DNA of 64,000 bases from Alopecurus myosuroides (taxonomy: Eukaryota; Streptophyta; Magnoliopsida; Poales; Poaceae), in assembly GCA_028641055.1 (NCBI GenBank), contig CM054063.1, forward strand, positions 180,984,756 to 181,048,755, read 5' to 3'. The stretch's first letter is position 1. Each line of letters begins with the position of its first letter. The translations under genes and the position numbers were made by a program. The notes under the pieces are model-generated. The model did not search any database. It saw only the letters and a program-made list of their open reading frames with translations, and had not been told where the DNA came from. Shown here piece by piece: positions 1 through 10,200 of the stretch.

Positions 1-72
1 ATCGTACTTTGGGTTCTCCGCTTGAGTTCTGGTTGTCCTTGGCGGTGCCACTTCTGCTGCTCTTTCCCTACG

Positions 73-348
73 CTACCTATCCACCCTATTCTGTGTGAGG
101 TGGTTCTGTAGATCTTGCGGGTCTTCCTCGTAGCGCGTCACTCGAGCTGATTTAGCTTTCGCCTTTGCAGGCTTTGCGGGTACCGTCGCTTGGGAGTTGG
201 GTTTCTTCCCTAGTTTTGCGCTTGCCATGCCGAGGCCTCGCATCATCTCTTCGTGTGCTTCTCCGCCGGGGTCACCCGACACTGGTTTTATTGACATTAG
301 GTATGTTTGGACCCGCAGAAACCTTTCCTGAGGCGTTCTAGGTGCCAA
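73..348 (-). CDS. possible continuation of the antisense ORF of element G
   Basis: A 91-codon basic, Lys/Ala-rich frame (AKPAKAKAKSARV) lying downstream of the acidic ORF on the same strand, in a different reading frame. It may be its continuation after a frameshift or an intron. It was not recognised as any family, and its reality as a separate coding unit is doubtful. Confidence 0.2.
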   Translation of the reverse strand: MAPRTPQERFLRVQTYLMSIKPVSGDPGGEAHEEMMRGLGMASAKLGKKPNSQATVPAKPAKAKAKSARVTRYEEDPQDLQNHLTQNRVDR

Positions 349-443
349 TTTCTCCGACGGGTCAGGTTCTTTCTAGTCATGATCGAGGTCCAGCACTTTT
401 CGAGTCCTTTCATGGACTCAGTCGTCACATTTTCCGTTCGAGA

Positions 444-1283
444 CTACCGCTTGGGGGCGGTTGGTTTCTGCAACCCGCCGCCCGAAGCTTCAGCCGAGTG
501 CATCCCTGGGAGCCCCGTGCTATCTAGCTCTCTATACATCTTATTCAGCTTCTTGTTGTGCTGGGCTAGCTGCCACCGATAAGCCAACCGATCCTCTGTG
601 CTGGCGTCTGCTTGGAGGGGACAACCCTGCTCGACTAAAGTAGTGATCAATCCCATTGTGTCCGCCGATACGAGCAGCCGGGGGCGTTCTGCTTTGTCTC
701 TCTTGCTTTTAGTTGCAGATCCGGAGTTGGCCGATGGAGGGATTTCGTCGAGTTCGCCGTCGTCGTCGTTCGGGTCCTTATCCTCGGGTGGCGGGGATTT
801 CGGCGGGTCCTCTGTGGTCTCTTCCTCATCTCCGTCTTGGTCCTCTCCAGTTGCGTCCATGTCAGTCACGTCAGTCACCTTGGGTGGGTCGGTTATCTTG
901 TCTCCATCATCGCTTTCCGAGGATGATGACTCGACGCGTCTCACCATTGCAAAGAAGTGGACGTAAGGGTTGACAGGGTAAGAGTATGCGGGGCTCGCCT
1001 CTTCGAGTGAGAGCAGCGAAAACTCCGATATGATCGTCTCCTCCGGCTGAACCCGAGTGGAATCATCCAGGCGTAATACTCTTGTGCGACTTGCGCGGAA
1101 GGTCAGGTCACCGATCTTGAGATCGATGCTTGTGTCGAGGTAGTCGAACGTCGGGCGCAACGTCGACGAGTGCTTGGTGAAGTCGATCGACCCGAAACAG
1201 ACCGAGTCCGCCCAAATCGCCGAGTCACAGCTCGATGGTGATGAAGTCCAAAAAGTCGCGGATCCAGCGCCCCAGATCCCCAC
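444..1283 (-). CDS. acidic ORF, antisense within element G
   Basis: An open frame of about 279 codons with no conserved enzymatic domain that I recognise. The codon at 1283 is GTG, so the true start is unclear; an internal ATG near 950 (MVRRVESSSSESDDGDK) is the other candidate. The middle is strongly acidic and Pro/Ser-rich (EDQDGDEEETTEDPPKSPPP), followed by a basic patch and a helix-like stretch (RLAYRWQLAQHNKKLNKMY). It lies antisense to the LTR at 1306, as expected for the extra antisense ORF of Tat-type Gypsy elements. The alternative is that the element runs on the minus strand and this is gag-like. No function is claimed. Confidence 0.4.
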   Translation of the reverse strand: MGIWGAGSATFWTSSPSSCDSAIWADSVCFGSIDFTKHSSTLRPTFDYLDTSIDLKIGDLTFRASRTRVLRLDDSTRVQPEETIISEFSLLSLEEASPAYSYPVNPYVHFFAMVRRVESSSSESDDGDKITDPPKVTDVTDMDATGEDQDGDEEETTEDPPKSPPPEDKDPNDDDGELDEIPPSANSGSATKSKRDKAERPRLLVSADTMGLITTLVEQGCPLQADASTEDRLAYRWQLAQHNKKLNKMYRELDSTGLPGMHSAEASGGGLQKPTAPKR

Positions 1284-1745
1284 AGACGGCGCAATGAAGA
1301 GGGAGTGACCTCAACAATCCCCATGGTAAGGGACCCGGGGTTTCGTGAAGGAAAATACACAGGTGGACTACTCGACTTGATGGGTTGCTGCCCGCTGGCT
1401 TTTATTCCGATGAGGTAAAAAATATCGATTACAGGGGGTGCTGTTCGCAGATTGAATCTTGCGCAACTCTGAATTTATGGTTGTCTGTCCCGTTTGTGAC
1501 CCCCCGTGCTTTATATTGGTAGCAGGGTCCCAAGGGCCGTACATGAGGTGACTCGATTCTGAGTCGTTATTACTCTTTCCTATTCTTTCTGTCTAAGTCT
1601 TTCCTTATTCCGCTCCTGCGTAAGCTTCTTTCATGGGCCCCTTACCGGGCCGCACCTACCCATCGTGGAAGGTCTCTCGGGTACCCTCACGTCATCGACT
1701 GAGACGTTCTAAATTCTCAGTTGACCGAGACCAAGGTGCTCCCCT

Positions 1746-2649
1746 AACATATCATATATCCTATGCAGTATCCGGGTGTCAAGTTCGAAATGAGATATCA
1801 TTAGTTGTCGAAATTCCTGTAAACCGGATATGAATTCTTTAAAATGGTTTTAGAAGCTATTTCGTTGCGAAAATTATCCTATCTGTTTACATCCATGCAG
1901 GGGATTAGTTAGGAAAAGAACAAATTTGGCGTGTTTAATTGGAATTTTTGTAGTACATAATAGGATTAATTAGAAATAATAATTGTTGTTGCATGTGGTG
2001 GGATTAGTTAGGAAATGATTTAATTAGCCCTATTGATTGGGCATCTAAATCTTTTTTTTTGTCCGTGTGGTGATTTTGTAGATCTTGTCATTTTCAATTG
2101 TGAAATCTTTGTGAGATCCAGATGCAGACGGTATGGATTCGTTTGATAATGACCATTAAAGTGCTGAGCGATATACCGAAGATTTATTACTATCATCCCA
2201 CACAAACTTGATCGTATCCATTAGCGCAATTCCTTTCGTTCTGCATCAACATTCGTGCGGCTCTACGATCCGACAAGCCACTGCCGGTGGGTTACTGGGC
2301 CAGAACCCCAACTTCCTTTTGCGAAGCAGTGGCGCTCATCGTTTCTTCCGCATCGCCGCCCGCCTCCTCCACATTCTCCCACCGTCCCTTGATCTCACCC
2401 CACCACCGCCTCCTCCTCCCCGGAGACCCCTCGCGTCGGCCGGAGACTCGCCCGCGGAGCAGAACGACCCGCGAGTCGTAGCATTTGGCCCGGAAATCGC
2501 CGGTTTCCCCGGATCCCCTCTTTCGATCCAGAGCTCCTCTCCTCACCCGCGTACCCGGTTCTGCTCAAATCTCGGTATCCTCTGCAGCTCGATGCCGAGT
2601 CCGTGAGCAAGGATAGTAGGTTCGCACTGATCGATCCTCGGCCAGTCCA
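1746..2649. other. 5' flank and likely promoter/5' UTR of the PGAP1-like gene
   Basis: AT-rich intergenic DNA up to about 2200, then an abrupt change to GC-rich, CT-rich sequence (2330-2620, including a run of cac-cac-cgcctcctcctcc). The latter is typical of a grass 5' UTR next to a start codon. No clear TATA box was seen. Small ORFs here (for example at 2208-2606) look like chance reading of the GC-rich leader. Confidence 0.4.
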
Positions 2650-2939
2650 ATGGGTGGATTCGGCGGCAACTGCCGGCTGGGATCCGTGCTCTTCTTCTCG
2701 CCTGGATCACGCTCGCGGCCCTCAACAGGCTGCTGCGCCCGGCGCCAAACGGGTGCCAGATGACCTACATGTACCCGACCTACATCCCAATCTCCACGCC
2801 CAAGAACGTCTCCTCCGACAAGTACGGACTTTTCCTCTATCACGAGGGGTGGAAGCAGATCGACTTCGACGACCATGTCAGGAAGCTCGACGGCGTGCCG
2901 GTGCTATTCATCCCCGGCAACGGCGGAAGTTACAAGCAG
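2650..2939 (+). CDS. PGAP1: PGAP1 exon 1 (with apparent 1-nt deletion)
   Basis: The ATG at 2650 starts MGGFGGNCRLGSVLFF, then the homologous frame continues one register off as LAWITLAALNRLLRPAPNGC and MTYMYPTYIPIST. The shift falls in cttcttctcgcc, about 2688-2699. The first part would be the N-terminal membrane anchor. The exon ends with the conserved FIPGNGGSYKQ before GT at 2940. If 2760 is the start, the anchor is lost. Confidence 0.8.
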
Positions 2940-4228
2940 GTGACTGCCTACTTTGCCGTTTGCAAAACGTATATATGGTCTTGTAGACACGCCGGTAGAT
3001 TAGAGGACTCAACAGAAGTACATGTTCGTTACTGTTTTGTACCGTACTACCTTGTTATCATTTATTCCTGACCTTTACTCGGGCAACAAAATGTGACCCA
3101 CATCTTGGCCGAAAAGGCACATTGATTAGTCAGTACAGTCCATATATATGCAAATAATGTTCTTTTGGAAGGATAGTTCAATTGGATGCGTACTTGTAAC
3201 TATGCTATATTGTCATTGTTGTATTAGTGTTACTGATGATATCACCATTCTTTCTCATTGTTATCATGGTATGCATCTAGGTTCGCTCATTGGCTGCAGA
3301 ATCTTTCCGAGCATATCAAAATGGTCCACTTGAGCCCTCCTTTTATCGGGAGGCATCTAGTACAACATCTGAACTGGAAGATTTTTCCCTTCCATCACAA
3401 TATGGCCGCACACTGGATTGGTTTGCTGTTGATCTTGAAGGAGAACACTCGGCAATGGATGGTCGCATACTCGAGGAGCATACGCAATATGTTGTCTATG
3501 CCATTCATAGGGTAACCAACCCTAACTTGTAAGATATGATCTTAGGCTCTTAGCATAGGCATAGTGTGCAATGGGCCCTTCAGCCAAAGTCATACTCTCT
3601 CAGTTACAAGACGTAGATCATGTTTTGATAGGTCGAGACAATGCTTTGACCAATTATTACTCCATTACCGTGCAATTTATATAACATAAGATTGATCTCA
3701 TTACTTATGAATGTGATTTTATATCATGACAACATATTGAGGAAGTAATAGTTGGTCAAACCAGCGCCTTCACCAATCAAAATAAACCCTACAAAAAGAG
3801 AAGGAAAGAGTTACTATAAAGAATCAAATTTCGATTATCGTTCAAAACAAGTAGGACAATTTCCACCTCATTGAATACAAATGTTGATTATGTTCTTGCA
3901 GAAAAATGCCACACACTTGCTTTCTAATGGCAATTAATTTATGTCTGTCTTAGTCCTGTTAAGTACGTATGAACATAATAATGCTTCCCTGTTTCTGATA
4001 AATTTCATCGAATATGCAATTCTGTGCTTTGTAGATCCTTGATCAATACAAGGAATCTCATGTAGCGCGATCAAATGATGGTGTTCGATCTACTGGTAAC
4101 TTGCCATCCAGTGTAATGCTAGTTGGGCATTCAATGGGTGGTTTTGTGGCTCGAGCAGCTCTTGTCCACCCGGGCTTAAGGAAATCGGCGGTGGAAACTA
4201 TACTAACGCTCTCCAGCCCACACCAGTA

Positions 4229-4264
<36 letters not shown>

Positions 4265-7200
4265 TGTGTGTGGTACCTATGTCTTGTGTTGCTTCTGACT
4301 GGGTTGACAAGCAATGTGTTACTAATGTTGTCAAATGATTTCTTATCCAGGTATCCTCCTATTGCTCTGCAGCCGTCCCTGGGTCATTTTTTCTCCCATG
4401 TCAATGAAGAATGGAGAAATGGGTACAAGAAAGGTGTATCACGTACAGGCAGTCCAAAGCTCTCAAATGTCGTAGTTGTTTCTGTATCAGGCGGCATCCA
4501 TGATTACCAGGTATTATTATTTCTGCGAAAATATTTTTATTTGTATAGTTAATCACTTAATCTTATGCACATTTGGTTATGTCTGTGTCTTCTTCAATAA
4601 CAAGATGGTCTTTTCTGTTAGCACTTGGATACAGAAATTTCCCAAAAAATTTAGAATACCATGTCTATAATGTAGTGGGTTGAGATTATGGAATCTGTAT
4701 TCGATTATTCGTATTTTCATACTGAATTCATTATTAATCCATTATTTTTGTTGTAGATGCAATGCTTCTAAAATAAAATAAAATCACTTTTTTTTTCTTG
4801 CAAAATATAAAATAGAATCAGTTTTATGCTTGCACCAATTCATAATAATATGCACACTTCAAAATTGATTTTGTCTATACTGATAGTTCTCATTACTATT
4901 CAATTTCAAAAGCTGCTTATAAGATTATGAGTTTTCATGGAATTTCAGATAGTTGATTCAATGCCACAATGATTACAGCATTAATTTTGTTAGATCCTTG
5001 ATTTATGCATGGTTAGGTTGCTAAGTTTAGCAGCGTGACCACTTTGTGACATCAACTAAATCTTCTAAAGTAGAGGCTACTTACATGTTGAGTTTCCATT
5101 CATTTTGATTCAGATTAGGTCAAGGTTAGCCGCTTTGGATGGGATTGTACCTTCTACTCATGGCTTTATGGTAGGAAGCTCCAGTATGAAGAATGTTTGG
5201 CTATCCATGGAACACCAATCCATCCTCTGGTGCAATCAGTTAGCTGCACAGGTTGAAACTGCATCCTTCTAAAATCCTTCAAGTGTTCTACACTGAAATA
5301 TACTATACTCATGAGGATTTGAACCTTGTCCAGGTTGCACACACTCTTCTTAGCATGATAGATCCCGTGGATCGACAGCCATTTTTGAGTTCACAAAAAA
5401 GAGTTCTCGTATTTGCAAAAATGCTCCAGAGCGCAGTTCCCCAATCTTTGAGTTGGATTAACCATGTTTCAGGTTCTCAATCTTCCAATCTTCTTGCGAG
5501 TGATACCATGGATGCTGGTGGTATGATTCATTCTTTCCCTTCTTGCATAGTTTGTACAATTGAATATTGATTGCCTAAAAGATGAAATATTTGAGGGATG
5601 AGTCGCCTTATTAATGAACACATAAATCTTTGCTCGAGATCTGAAATCTAGGCGAAAGTGATCATTCATTTCCATATGGCATCATAAGGTTTCTGAAAAT
5701 AGTCTTTTCCTTTTTATTTCAATATATTGAAACTTTAAAGGGCATCTTGCATTTTATCAATAAAATATTTTTGCTGCCTGTGGAAGTTCTGAAGTAGTGA
5801 ATGTAGTTGGAGTTCACCCCCTTAAAATAATTTGGATGTCCATGTTTCTAATTCAGTACTAACACTGATCTATTAAAATGTTTTAGTTAGAAAATATTAC
5901 TGCTATAGTGTTGCATTCTTGGAACTGCTAGTTTAGTATGTTTTATAGAGCATGGAATTTTTTCAATATGGTATGACACTTATTTTTCATGGTAAAACAG
6001 ACGCATTCCAATTTTTATGGTGAATTTGTTCCCTGATAATTTCTACTTCGTTTTACTATTGCAGTGATATAGCGTATCTGTAAATACATAGCTAAACATT
6101 GTAATATAAATGTGCCTTTAACCCTGGCAGTTAACTGTAAGGCATTATAAAAAAGGTGGTGTCAAAGTATCATGCCAGTCTTGTCTTCTTTATATAACAC
6201 CTTATTTTCTATAGAATTGCAGCGAAATGTTTCACTTTTTTGTCCACCATCTGTTCAATGGACAAGTGATGGCCTTGAAAAAGACCTGCATATTCAGTCA
6301 AATATGGTTACTGTTTTAGCAATGGATGGCAGGAGGAGATGGTTAGATATTAAAAAGCTGGTAAGTGAAATTGTCTTACTAGTGCTTGATCAGTGTAGCT
6401 TTTTTAGAGTTCTACTTATTAGTCGGGCACCTTGATATTAATTTTGCACAGCCGCCTAATTGAATGAACTTTGACTACTTAACTATTCTCTTGTTGAAGG
6501 GTTCAAATGGAAAAGGACACTTTACTTTTGTAACAAATCTTGCTCCATGTTCTGGAGTGAGGATTCACCTGTGGCCAGAAAAGCATCATTCATCGACCCA
6601 AAATGGAATACCTGCCAGTAAAAATATAGTTGAGGTCACCTCAAAGATGGTCCAAATCCCAGCAGGACCTGCACCAAAACAGGTACTATTTCTAACTGTT
6701 CAGCTCTCCTGTCCTACATTGCTGGCATCTCCATCTTTCTGGTACATGTACATAGGCTTCTTGTTTGTGCTGTGTACGCTACAAATGGTTCGAATGACTT
6801 TTCTGTTCCTAACATTACTCTGTCTTTAAACTATTAGCTGCGACATATATATCTTATTTTCTTATATTATGTTAAGCTACTACCTAACAAAATGACCCTC
6901 ACATTTTCAGGTCTATTAAGTCGTTATAGATTTTATTTTTGTATGCTGTGCCATCTACATTGCACAGCTCCTCCTTCCCTCTGTTTTCTCAATTATGTCT
7001 GTGCAGCAAAAAATGAATGTTTTGTGAGGGCATTTTTTTTCTTTCTTAATGATGTCATTATAATGCACACAATACAGTCGAATATTCTATTACCATTGCT
7101 GTCTTGCCTTCATCATTCGCAAGTAACATACCATCTGTTCCCTTATGCACATTGCTATCATTTTTTCTTGCCGAGCAGGTAGAACCTGGGAGCCAAACTG

Positions 7201-10200
7201 AGCAACCACCTCCTTCTGCATTCCTTCTGCTAAGTCCAGAAGACATGAGTGGTTTCCATTTCCTGACTATATCGGTGGCATCACGACCGGTATTACCTTT
7301 AACCATTTTGTGTCTTCTAGAATGTTTTTGCGCAACCAATTCCATTTGTTTCCTTTGTGTGTTAACTTTCTAAATATAGTGTGCTTTGAATTCCTTCCAC
7401 TCTAATCTCTTAATGAGATATTTTGTTACTTCTGCTGATAAAAACAGTTAACTTTAGGGTACATAAAAGCAATGAATAAAAAAACTGACAATTACAATAT
7501 CGTGATACCGAAATCTTCTATTCGATCATACATTTGTTCTTATAAACATGGTCTGTGAGATCAGACTCAGTTAAGGCTTGTATAACTACTTAATTGGCGC
7601 TAGAAGGCATCCTAAGTGCTATTAGGTTTTTTTCTGCCCAGAAAAATTCTGCTCCTCTATCTTGGCAAGTTCATTTTGCGTTGGTTGCTGGCCTTGGCTC
7701 TACGCCCTTTTTTTCACCGCATCCATCCTTCTCCGCCTGTCTGACTATGGTCCGGTGCTGTCTGGGCGTGTCTGCAGCCAGCACATCTGCCTACTGCTTG
7801 GGTTTTGGGTGGATGTGAGGAGAGTGGCGCGGTGGCTGACCTCATGGTTTGGTCATACTCCTGACGGCGCTAGTGGAATTTCTTGTATCTAACAATGGTT
7901 GGTTTCTGCCGATGTCTGTCTGCTCGCTCGGTGTTTGCAGTGCGTCCCTCCCACCGTGTCATTCCCCTTCCCTCTGCTCCATTCGTTTCCCTTGCCTTGG
8001 CCACCCAGAACAGAGAAAAGGATGCCCAGGCAGGTTGACAACGCTAGTTTAGACAAGTCTCTGAAATGAGTCTTTCTAGAAACAATGAATGATTTTTTTG
8101 GCTAGGCCTCTTGGTAAAGTTTTTGTCATAAACAGGTAAGCTTGCGATTTTTACTTGAATTTTGGATATTTTTTACCCAGCTGAAGAGATAAACCAATCA
8201 GTTAGTCAGTTTCTCTTAACATGCTATATTACACTAACTCTTGTACCCAGACATGGTAGTAGAACTGCGATTATGGTGTTTTCAAATTCATGTTAGGTAA
8301 GAAAAACTGTTGAAAAACCTTCTATATTAACTAAACAATGGCAGACAAGCTGAGCTCAATTATGTATCGTGGGTGAACAGTGGGACCTATCTCTAGTTTA
8401 TTCAGTTTAGGACCTGGAAGTCTAGAAATATTAGGACACATAGAAGATTTTGATCATAGACGTGGTGTTGGACTTTTGATGATCTACTTTAGGGCTTAGT
8501 TCGATTCATCAACTTTCCAAACGTAAGGGCGACCAGATATTTGTTTGTATTCATGGAGATGATGCCAAAATGATGTTTTGCATATCTGAATTTATTACTG
8601 ATAATATGGCCGACTTGAATATGAATATGCAGTTTGCTGCCTTTATTAGTAAGAAATGCAGTTGTAAAATGCCCATTATGTATTATTTCCTCTCAAGCGG
8701 CAATGGTAGGTAGGTCAAGTTCTTTTGTCCATCCCACATAACAGAACTACCAAACCTGAAGTATTTAACGATTTGAAATCAGAGGGTGTTATGGACTTGG
8801 CTAGGGCAATGTCACCAGCTGGCTCATGCAAGTTAGCAGTGGCAAGGATTAGGTCTAAATAAATCTAAAAGGTTTGTCTAGTTACGAAGAGATCAGATTA
8901 GCTGGCCTGAGCAGTGGTGCGAGGCATGGCACGCTAAAGTAGTTCTGTGTGGTGCTTTGGCATGGATTCAAGACACTTTGCCAAGAGCAATGAGCGTGAC
9001 AGGTCCCGTGAGGCACCTGTGCGGGAACACCGACTGTGCACCTGCAGGATCAGATGGGGATGTATCAAGGGGGATGTGGCCAGGGTAATAGTGGTGGTGG
9101 AGCGGGCTGGGTGAGATGGAGTTTCCGTGGAGGAGGTGGATCCGTGCCTAGTTGCTAAGAGCGTGTACAGCGTTGAGGTGTGTCTAGAAGAAAAAGTAAA
9201 CCTGTGTCTAAGAAAATGATTCCACTCCACCGTTTAGTCACACCTAGTAGGACCCATCTTGCCCACTTTTCTCACCAAACAGCTTCTCCTCCACCAATAG
9301 TTAGAATGACTGAATTTTTTAATAAATAGACACCTGTGACTTACACTAGTCCCATGTCTAGGAATCTTTTGCTTAGACACCACTTTTTCTCTATGCTCCA
9401 ATGTTTAGTCCTAGGACTAAGATTTCTTAGACACTAGTTTTTTAGCACGCTGCACACGCCCTAAATATGGTAAATTTGGGAATTATAGCTCGTAATCTGG
9501 TAAAATGTGTCACAAAAAGCTAAATCCATGGGTTAATTTGGACTGCCATCTCGTGCACCTGTGGTATTTTCTTGGTTATAAATTTTACTAATAGATGCAC
9601 ATTGTAAGCATTTTGTCTTCTCATTGAATTGTTATGGTTGATTTTCTAATCTTTAGTATCCAGGCGATTTCAGGCAGACCTCCCCCAGCGGCATCTATGG
9701 CAGTGGGCCAGTTCTTTAATCCAGCAGAAGGAACAAGTGCACTTTCAGTTGGCACGATTCTCCGCTCTAGCTATGTTTCTGAAGTTAGTAATTACTAACT
9801 AGTGCTTAACAGAGTATAGATTATGATGTTGTCTACTGTATGATACAAAATGGGCTAAAACTTGGATGTCTTGATCTCAGGAAATATTTTTGAAGGAGGA
9901 TCACCCACTGGCTTTAACCTTGTCGTTTTCTGTCAGCCTTGGTCTTTTACCTGTTACAGTATCACTGGGGACTGCTGGATGTGGAATAAAAAATATTGGT
10001 GACCAAATGGAAGCTGATAAAAACAGTGAGCAGCTGCTTTTAACTTTATTATTCTCCTAGTTGTTAATTTTTTGGGCGTTAATTATCTATGCAAGACATA
10101 ACCCTTCGCCTGTCTGTAGACGTTCAGCTACCAGTTTGAAGAGCCTTGGTTAAGCATTGTTATTTTTTACATTGTAACCTTTCATATGCATGCATTGCAG

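Larger units (their letters stand above)
1..1745 (+). mobile_element. Gypsy LTR retrotransposon, 3' end only (element G)
   Basis: Only the 3' part of an LTR element lies in the window. A purine tract (aagagggag, 1297-1305) is followed by TGACC at 1306, which fits a polypurine tract and the start of a plus-strand 3' LTR. From about 1345 the sequence resembles the first part of the LTR of element E (54076 onward): both have a gtttcgt(a/g)aagg stretch, then ggtggactactcg, then gatt(g/a)(g)atct(t/c)gcgc. The interior (1-1296) has no plus-strand pol in view, but has long minus-strand ORFs. This layout, an antisense ORF upstream of the 3' LTR, is known for Tat-lineage Gypsy elements. The family assignment is inference, and the downstream limit (about 1745) is where LTR-like sequence fades. 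Confidence 0.5.

Noticed and set aside
598..966. Ser-rich plus-strand ORF of 122 codons
   Set aside because: Shadow of the acidic antisense ORF at 444-1283; low complexity.
2292..2876. Several ORFs of 70-130 codons on both strands around PGAP1 exon 1
   Set aside because: GC-rich first exon and leader leave all frames open; only the frame of exon 1 has homology.
4229..4273. CRISPR-like or tandem array
   Set aside because: Simple dinucleotide repeat; no spacer structure. No CRISPR array was seen in the window.
7594..8052. Possible small gene in PGAP1 intron 9
   Set aside because: Three overlapping short ORFs without a recognised domain; the interval lies inside an intron and may be a decayed insertion.
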